Source of the DNA: Streptomyces griseoflavus
GTDB lineage: Bacteria > Actinomycetota > Actinomycetes > Streptomycetales > Streptomycetaceae
Assembly: GCF_014649995.1 (NCBI RefSeq)
Contig: NZ_BMUC01000007.1
Location: 62,001 to 126,000 of the forward strand
Direction: 5' to 3'
Length of the DNA stretch: 64,000 bases
This document shows positions 1 to 9,000 of the stretch, in pieces (within the stretch, counting starts at the first letter, position 1; every line of letters begins with the position of its first letter). The notes beneath the pieces are model-generated. The model was not told the origin of the DNA. It saw nothing but the letters and a program-made list of their open reading frames with translations, and did no database searches. Made by a program: the position numbers and the translations under genes.

Positions 1-1
1 C

Positions 2-3000
2 TTCCTCACTTGGAGCCTGGACCGGATGACCAGCTCCGAGGCACGGCGGCTGGCCGGATGGGACGACGGGACCACACTCGCCCTGCGCAACGGCGCGGAC
101 CCGCCGTTCGTGCCCGCCTACCTGACCGTGGACCGTCCGCGCACCCTGGGCATGCACCGGGTGAAGGAGTTCACCTTCGACGACGGCCTGCGCACCCGGG
201 TCACCCCGGATGCCGCGGACGGCGTCGGCCGCACCCTGCTGGACCAGTTCGCCGACGGCGTGGTCGACGCCGTCTCGCATCTGAACCAGGACCTGGTGGT
301 GCCCCTCGACCAGCTGCTGCCGCCGAACCTGCCGAAGGGCTGGCGCACCCGCTTCGACGACCTGCTGGGGCGCAGGCCCGACCAGGTGCTCCGGGCGGCC
401 GAGAGCCTGCCCATGCCGCCCCGGTGGACCGATCCCGTCAAGTACCGGATCGCGCTCCAGAACACCCTGCAGATCCTCGGTGTGCTGTCCCAGCAGAGCG
501 TCACCGCGAACCTGGAGGCGCTCACCACGGTCGGCCTGCCGGTCAGGCTCAGGGACCCCGACTCCGTCGGGACGACCTATTACACCCTCCACGTGCACGG
601 GACGCTGACCGGGCGCCGTTACGAGGGCAAGGACGTCGACGAGGGAATGCGCTTCAGCGCCCAGGGCGTCGACCGGATCGACGGCCAGACGAGCGTGAAA
701 CGAGGCGTGGACCTGGGCTTCGAGGGCACGTTCTCGGGCCGCGACAACGACCGCGACGAGGCGGGCCTGCCCCGTAACACGCTCGGGCTGACGCTGGGCG
801 CACGCCAGGGATGGCAGTGGGAGTCGGAGACCTCCTTCGGCTCGACGGTCACCAACGAGCCGATGTCGGTGACCAGCAAGCCCACCCACCTGTACCGCTA
901 CGACCTCGCCCTCACCGCGAGCCTGAGCGGCTACTGGCGGCCCCGCGGCCTGATCCGCGGTGTCGGCCTCGGGCTGCCGGGACTGCTGGTACTGGACGAG
1001 CCGGTCAACGTGCTCTTCGGCCGGACGCCTCGGGGTCACCTGCGGGGCGGCGGCCCGATGACCGGGCAGGTGCTCATCGGCGTCCCCGTACAGCACACGC
1101 CCGAGGCGGACCCGCACGCGGACGGAGCGCTCAACCCGTACCTGTCCGACGAGCCCGCGCCCACGTCCATGACCACCGAGCGGGCCCTCGCCCTGGCGAA
1201 GGGCGATCTCGTGCTGCCCGCGGGCACCGGCCCGCAGCAGCCCGCCGGACGGCTCGCCGACCGCGGGACACCGCAGTTCAAGGAGTTCCGGCAGCACCCG
1301 TTCGTCATCGTGAACGTGGTGCTGTCGCCCACGCTGACCGCGGAGGTGGACCGGGTCCTGCGGACGGCGTCGGGCCGCGCCTGGCAGCTGGTGAAGGAGG
1401 GCGCCCCCACCCGGGACGCCATCGTCCGCACCTTCACCCCCCAGCACCTGACGTCGAGCTTCGACCAGAGTTCGGGGCCGCTGGGCCTGGTGGGCAGCGG
1501 CCTGCTGGGCAAGGGGCCGTACGGCGAGCTGTGGGGAACCTTCCGGTACACCACGACGGTCGGGAACCTGCGCGCCCTCACCCCGCCGATGTCCATGGAC
1601 ACCGAGATGACGCTCGGCGGCACCCGCCAGGCGGCCGGCAAGACCAGCAACAGCACCAGTTTCGTCTTCGGCGGCCAGCTGGTCTACTCCGTCGCCCAGA
1701 ATCCGGGCCACGGACTCATGGGCGCGTACGGAATCGTCGCCAACCCCATCTCCAGGACCGGCACGCAGAGTCTCAGCGTCGTGCGCACCGTCGTCGCGGA
1801 CATGAACCGCAAGGGCTTCACCCACCAGGTGCTCGTGGCCGGTGATGTGCAGCACTGGTTCGCGCTGTTCTCCAGCCGGCTGGGCACCGGCCGCATCGGA
1901 ACGTCCGCGGCGGGCAGCGCCCTCGTGCCGCGTTCCCTCGCCGGGGCCGCGGGGACCGCGCTGACCAGCCCGGGCGGTCTGCTGGGGCATCTGCCGGAGA
2001 AGAGCGCCCACCGGATGGGGCTGATCGACGACGGACTGGGCGGCGTCCCCCGCTACACGAGTCAGGTCTGGACACCGCAGCCCTGGATGCGCGGCGCCGC
2101 CTTCGGCACGTACGCGGTGAACGCGCTGGACCCCACAGACGTGCTGCTCGCGTTCGACAAGCGGATCGGCAAGCTGGGACTCGACGACGAGAGCCGGGAG
2201 CGGATCCGGCAGCTGGTGACGGGCCGCGCCACCCGGGCGCTCAAGGGGGAGATGACGACCACCGGTCCGTCGACCCTGGTCAAGGCCGGCGGCTGGGGCT
2301 GGGACAGCGTCCGGATCGGCAGCCGGCGGGTGCGGGCACGCGTCGAACTGATCCCCGGGACACCCGTGTTCGACGGACTCGACCACAGCGCCGAACTGGA
2401 GGAGAACCGGCGGGCGATCGAGACCGCCCAGCAGAACTCCGAGTTCTCGGCCGGCGCGGACCTGGGCTTCCTGACCAGCCAGGCGGTGTACACCGGCAAC
2501 CCCCAGGTCCCGGCCGCCGGACCCACGTACACCGAGGGCGGCTCCAACCGGAAGACGGTCGCGTCGAGCCACACGGTCACCACCGTCACCATCTACCGGG
2601 CGGCGTCCACCGAACCGCACGCGGAGGTCGTCACCCCGTACCGGATGCGCATCACCCTGGAGGCCGACGACACCCCCCACACCGGCGCGCCGGCCGACCC
2701 GGACCTGGAGGAGGCGGAGTCCACGGCCCTCGACCGCTTCCGGGGCCGGCTGACCATCGTCGAGGAGGACGACGCCGGCGAGCTGCGCGAGCACGTGCCG
2801 CTCAGTCTGATGGAGCCGGCGCCGTCACCGACGGGGACGGACGGGCCCGGCACCTTCGGGGCCGGCCGGCTGCTGCCCGCGCCCGACCCGGCGGCCGACC
2901 CCGCCCTGGCCGGCCCGCCCCGCCCGGTGCCGCTCTCCGGGGTGGAGAAGAAACTGACGGTCCGGGACGGGGACGGCGTCACGCGGCCGTTCGCCTTCCC

Positions 3001-6000
3001 CGAGAACGGCATGCACCCGCGCGGGATCATCGGCATCGAGAACATCCGCATGGCCGGCGACCTCCTCCTCACCAAGGCGTACGACGTCGGCTTCTCCCTC
3101 CGGGCCCTGGAGGCCGAGGACGGTCCCGGCGACGACGCCCTCACCGACCTCCTGCGCAGGACCAGGGAGACCGGACTGACCCGCCTGGGCACCGGCTCGG
3201 CGCAGGCACTGGAGGACGGCACCAGCTCCACGGCGGTCACGGCGTTCTTCCCGCGCACCACCGAACCGGACGGCTACCAGGTGGCGGGGCTGACCGAGAA
3301 GTCCCTCGTGGGCACCGATACCGGACAGCTGTCACTGCGCTCGGCCCCCGACTTCAGCCGCGCGCTGCTGCTGACGGTCGCCGACGGCAAGAAACTGGAG
3401 GTGCTCAGACGGTACGGGGACAACGCCGGCACGTCGTCGTCCGTCGAGCACAGCCAGTCCTCGAGCCTCGGCGGCGCCTTCCTGTACGACTCTCCCAACA
3501 ACGCGGGTCTCAACCAGATCGGAGTCTTCGGCCCCGGCCCCAACGACCTCGACGGTGACGTCATGCCGGTCGGGGACGACCACCTGACCTCCCGCAACCT
3601 CAAGCCCAAGACGGGCCGGTCCTTCCTGTTCGCCGTCCCGGCCACCTGGATCGGCGTCGGCGACGTGCACCGCGGCATCCTGGACTCCAGGCTCGCGAAC
3701 CGGATCCGGGGCGGGACCTTCGCCAAGGCCCGGTCGGGTCCGCAGGCGATGGAGTCCGAGGCGTACGTCGTCACCTGGATCCGGGAGGACGTCGCCCGCG
3801 ACCTGCGGATCATCACCGACGCGAACTTCCCCGAGAGCGTCTCGAAGGCGTGGGACGCGGTCGAGAGCGCGAGCAAGGCGTGGGTCGACGCCGACAAGGC
3901 CTACTGGAAGAAGCGGCGGGCCTCCGGCGGACTGCGCGCGGACCTGGATGCCGCGCAGGCCTCCCTCGACGAGGCCGCCGCGATCGCCCGCGCGGCGGCA
4001 CGCCCGGTCGGCCTCGCCCGGACGGGCGTCGAGGACGCGGACAGGGCCCTGACACAGGCCGAGGCCGACGCCCGCCGGGACCACGGCATCGCGGACGCGG
4101 ACGTGGCCGCCGCGCAGGCCGAGGTCGACGCCTTCGCCGACGGCGAGTACGGCGCCGCACCCGAGCACGACGGCTGGGCGGAGGTCCTGCGGGACGAAGA
4201 GGACGCCGCCCTGGCCCGCCTGGCCGATGCGCAGGAGGCCGCCGGGAAACTGCGGAAGGCGGCCGACCTGCGGCTGGAGACCGCGCGCACCGAGAAGGCG
4301 TTGGCCGACGGGCGGCTCGACGCGGCCCTGCTGTCCGCGAGGGCGCCCGGCCGGACTCTCGACGAGGCCACCGCCCGCCGGGACACGGCACGCGAGGCCT
4401 TCGACACCCGGCGGGCCGAGTTGGACGCGCTCAGGGACACGGCGGAGAAGGCCGCGGCGGAGTACCACCGGGTGCGGGCCGGGACGGACCAGCTCACCCG
4501 CTGGCACCGGCTCGCGGCCACCGCGGAGGGCCGTGAGGAACTGGACGGTCTCCCCGAGCCGCCCGCGGTGACCTACCAGGCCCCGCCCAAGAAGCCCGTG
4601 GCCGAGCCCCCGGCCCCGCCCCGCTACACCAGGACCGGTACGGCACCGGACACCGTCCTCACGTCTCCCGGGAACGAGACGTACACGCTCCAGGACGTGC
4701 CGAGGGACGGTGAGGCATTCTTCCGCGCGCTCGCCCTCGGCCTCGAACGCGCCGCCCCGGGGCTGCTGGCCGCGCAGGGCATCGACCCCGCCGATCCACG
4801 GGCGATGTCCGACCTGCGCCGGAGGATGGCCTCCTGGCTCACCGACCACGCCGACGAGGACCTGCTGGCCGCCGTCGCCCCCGACCACACCGACCCCTTC
4901 AGCGCGGAGGAGATCGCCGCGGCGGGCCTGGACCTCGGAACGGACACTCCCGCACGCCGTGAGTTCGACGGCCTCGGCGGTCTGGTTCCGCACGTCGCCG
5001 ATCTGTCCCCCGAGGTACGGGCCGAACTGGCGATCACCCAGCTCCTCCGCCGGGGCGACGCCCCGTCCGAGGCAGGCTGGAACCACGCCGCGTCCGACCT
5101 GCTCCCGCTGCTCGCCGCACGCACCTTCGGCGTGCGCGTCACGGTCGTCGGGAGCGACGGCGCCTTCCAGGACTTCGCTCCCGGGGACCCGGCGGGCGCC
5201 GGCAGCCTCCAGGCGCTCGTCGGCACCTCCGCCCACTCCGGCGCACACGTGGTACTGAGCCTCGACGACCGCCACTACCAACTGGCCCTGCCGACCGTCC
5301 CGACACCGCCGAAGGGTACGGAGACGCTGCCGAAGGGCACGGACCCGCAGGCGCCGAAGGGCACGCAACCCCCGGCGCCGAAGGCGAAGACCGGGCAACC
5401 GGAGTCCCAGCCGCCGAACGTTCCGCCTCAGGGAGGCGGAAAGAAGGGCTCCGAGCCGGAGAGCGACAGCGGCCGGGCGAGGGGCCGTCGGGTGCCGGTG
5501 CCCGGCACGGGCGAGTGCCTCCTGTACTCCTTCATGGCCGGCGACCCCGTGCACATCCGTACCCGTCTGGGCGGCCTCGCCGCCACCGACCGCGCCGCGT
5601 ACGACTGGCTCGGGAACCCCGACGCGGTACGCGGCGAGCTGCGCCGGCAGGCCGGGTCCGGTACCAGGGCCGGCCCTTCCCGGGCCGCGCTCCGCGCCAT
5701 GCGGTCCCACGTGGAGGACTACGTGGACCGCAGCGGGGGCCGGCTGCATCCGCAGATCGTCGGCCAGTTCCGGCAGACGGTCGCCGACGAGTTCGGGGCA
5801 CGTGTCCGGGGAATGAACCGGGCCGGGATGCTGGCCCTCCTCGCCCACCACGGCGTCCGGCACGTCCCCGTACCCGAGGCACTCGACCCCGCCGACCTGC
5901 TGACGCGGTACGTCGATGCCCGCATGGCGTCGCGTCCCGCCGACCCGGAGGTCTCCCCGGAGGACGCCAGGGCCGTACTGGAGGCGGAGGCCGAGGACCT

Positions 6001-9000
6001 GAGCCCGCGCCGGATGTTCGAGCACCTCGAGCAGCACGGCCTGATGCCGACGCCCGACGGCCTCGACGACCGCGCACTGGCCCGCCTGCTCGGTACCGCC
6101 TACACGCAGAGCACCGCGCCTCTGGACGACACGGAACTGCCCAGGCTCATGGACGCCGTCGTCAACTGGGAACGCCGTTGGGGGACACCGGAGGGAGAGA
6201 TCTTCCTACCCCTCTTCGCGCACGCGTTCGATCTGCGGGTCGACGTGGTGCAGTCGCTCCCGTCGGGTGCCCGGCGGGTCAGCGGCGCCGGGCCCGACAA
6301 CGCCACGCGGCAGACGGAGGTCTACTACAACGGCGTCAACCACTACGACGGCAGCGACGCCGCGGCCCGCGACCGGTTCGGCGACCCGGTCCTCCCGAAG
6401 CGTGTCAAGGACGAGGAACGCGACCAGGACGGCGACGTACGGCTCAACCCCCTGTGGGTGCCGTTGGACGAGGTCGACCCGGACCTGCTGATCACCGGCA
6501 ACCGCGACGCCGTATGGCTGTACACGGTCACCGATGACGGGCGGGTGATCCTGGGCACGGAGGACCTGAGCGGGATCATCACGCCGGAGCAGTTCGACGC
6601 GCTGCTGGCGGGAATGCGGGAGAAGGACCCCGATCTGACGGCGGAGGCGCTGCGCAGGACGCTCGACGGGCTGGGCCACACCGGCATCGCCGCCGGTTTC
6701 GCCGACGACGGCGGGGAGACGGCCGGCCGGACGCTGCCGGGGCGCAGCCGGGTCTCCGGCGAGTTCCGCTGGAACGAGAAGCTGCGTTCCTGGGTGGTGA
6801 ACGACAAGTCGGGCCGCTACATGAGCGAGTCGGTCCGCCCGGGTCTGGACGCGGCGGAGGCCGCCGACTGGCTGACCAACGTGGCGGCCCTGTTCAGCGC
6901 CCGGCTGGGCGTCGTGGTCCGGACCGACCAGGTGAAGACCGCCGCGGCCGGTCCCCCGCCCCCACCGGCGCCCGCGCCCCCGCCTCCGCCGTCGGCTCCC
7001 ACCGCCACCGCGGCCGGCCGGGGCGCTCCGGCCCCCTCGGCCACGCCGTCCGGTGACGACACCGGCAAACTGGACGTCGCCCGCCGGGTCGGCGCCGTAC
7101 TGCACGGCCTCGGCCATCCGGCGGTACTGGCCGGAGCCGCCCGCGGCCGGGTGCAGTTCGGCGGGCCCCGGCCCCTGGGCACCGTGGAGTTCCAGCTGCC
7201 CGCGGCCGCCCTGCCCGCCGTCGACGGGATCCGTGCGGCGCTGGAGCGGGAGCTGCCCGGAGCGTCGGTGCGGATCCTGCCCGGCACGGCCGGCGGCCGG
7301 GTCCTCGCCCTGTCGGTGGACGGTGTCGACCTCACGGTCACGGCGGTGGACCGGCCGGTCTCCGGCACGGTCACCGTCGACGGCTTCACCCTGCCGGAAC
7401 CCGCCGGCTCGGTGGCCGACGCCGCCCTCGCCCTGACCACCGCAACCGACCCGGAACTGCGCGGACGCGACCTCCTCGACCTGCTGTGGGCGCTGCACCG
7501 CGGCCCCGCCGACGACCCCCGCACGCGCACGACGGTCCTCGCCCGCGAAGACGCCTACCGTGCCGCGCGGCCCGCCGGCGCCGCCCCCTCCCTCGCTGTA
7601 CGGCTCAGCGAACTGCTCGACTCCGCCGCCCTGGACGCCGAGACCCTCGCCCGCCACGAGGAGACCTGGCGCGCCCTCGGCGTCACCGACGCCGACCTGC
7701 CCGCGCTGCGCGCCGAGCTGACCGTGCTGGCCGACGGGCTGCGGGTCCTCCCGGAGGTGACCGCGGACCCGGTCCGGGCGCTCGCCGCCCGACTGCCCGG
7801 CCTGTCCGCCGCCGACCGTGACGCGGCGCTGGCGGCGCTGCCGCCCGCGCACCGTGAGCGGCTGGCCGCCGACCCGGTGCTCGTGGACGCCCTGCGCGCC
7901 GGGCACGACCCGGCCGAGTTCGCCTCGGTCGCGGCGCACCTCATGACGCGGGTGCCCGACGGGGTCGGACAGCCCGTCTCCGCCGGCGACCGGGCCCGTA
8001 CCCAGATCGCCCGGATGCTGCGGGACCCCGATGTCGCGGCGCGGCTGCTCAAGCGCGGTTCACGGGTCCTGGTGGTGCCCAGGGGCGAGGCCATGACCTC
8101 CCTGGACGCCTTCCGCTTCCTGCGGGGCGCCGTCACCGGCGACGGCCGCCCCTGGGACGACGTCCGCGGTGCCGGTACGCGCACCGCGGCCGTCACCGAG
8201 GAGAACCTGCTCGGCGAGCGCACCACCGTCGGCACCGGCACGCCCGCCTACCCCGACGGCTACTCGACCACCGTGCACGAATTCGCCCACACCATCCACC
8301 TGCACGGTCTGGACCCCGTCGACCGGCAGCGCATCACCGACGCCTTCCGTGCCACCACCCGGGCCGGCGAGGCGGGCAACTGGCCCGACGGCCCCCTCCA
8401 CGGCCACGACGCCGACGGCCGCCGCAGCGCCCCCAACTACAGCAGCCGCGACGAGCTGGAGTTCTTCGCCCAGCTCACCAACGTCTACCTCAGGGCCAAC
8501 GGCGGCGACGACCCCTACACCGGGCTGCCCCGCGTCAACGCGGGACCGGAGTGGGTGCGCACCCGCCAGCCCGCCCTGTACCCCCTGCTGCGCCGGCTGT
8601 ACGGAGAGGGCCCCCCGCCCCGGACCCGCCACCCGCGCAGCGTCGAACCCGCCCGTCCCCGCGGGGCGCGTCCCGCGGACGTCAACCCCGTCGAGGCCAC
8701 CGACGTGGAGAACGAGGCGCTGGCCCGCGCCCGTGCGCTGTGGGACGTCGCCGAGGGCGCCCCGGGTGACGGCAGCGACTCCCACGTGGCCGTGCGCGCC
8801 CTGTGGGACGGCACCACCGGCGCGCACGTGCCGCAGCCGCACGCCCCCGCGCCCCTGCCGTCGCCGTTGCCCGCTCCCGCGCCGGAGGCGCGGTCCGCCG
8901 CCGCGCCGCCGCCCGCCGACGACGCCGGCCGGCAGCGTCTTCAGCGACTGTGGGCGCTCGTCGACGCCACCTTCGGCTCCCAGCCGCTCTCGCAGGAGCT

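Noticed and set aside
26-28. ATG at base 26 as the real start of the giant gene
   Set aside because: The frame is open upstream to base 2 with FLTWSLDR, no ribosome binding site is visible, and the protein would begin mid-domain.
3332-6037. Long antisense open frame (about 900 codons) across the giant gene
   Set aside because: Gly/Arg/Val-rich shadow of the plus strand with no recognisable motif; such frames are common opposite high-GC genes.
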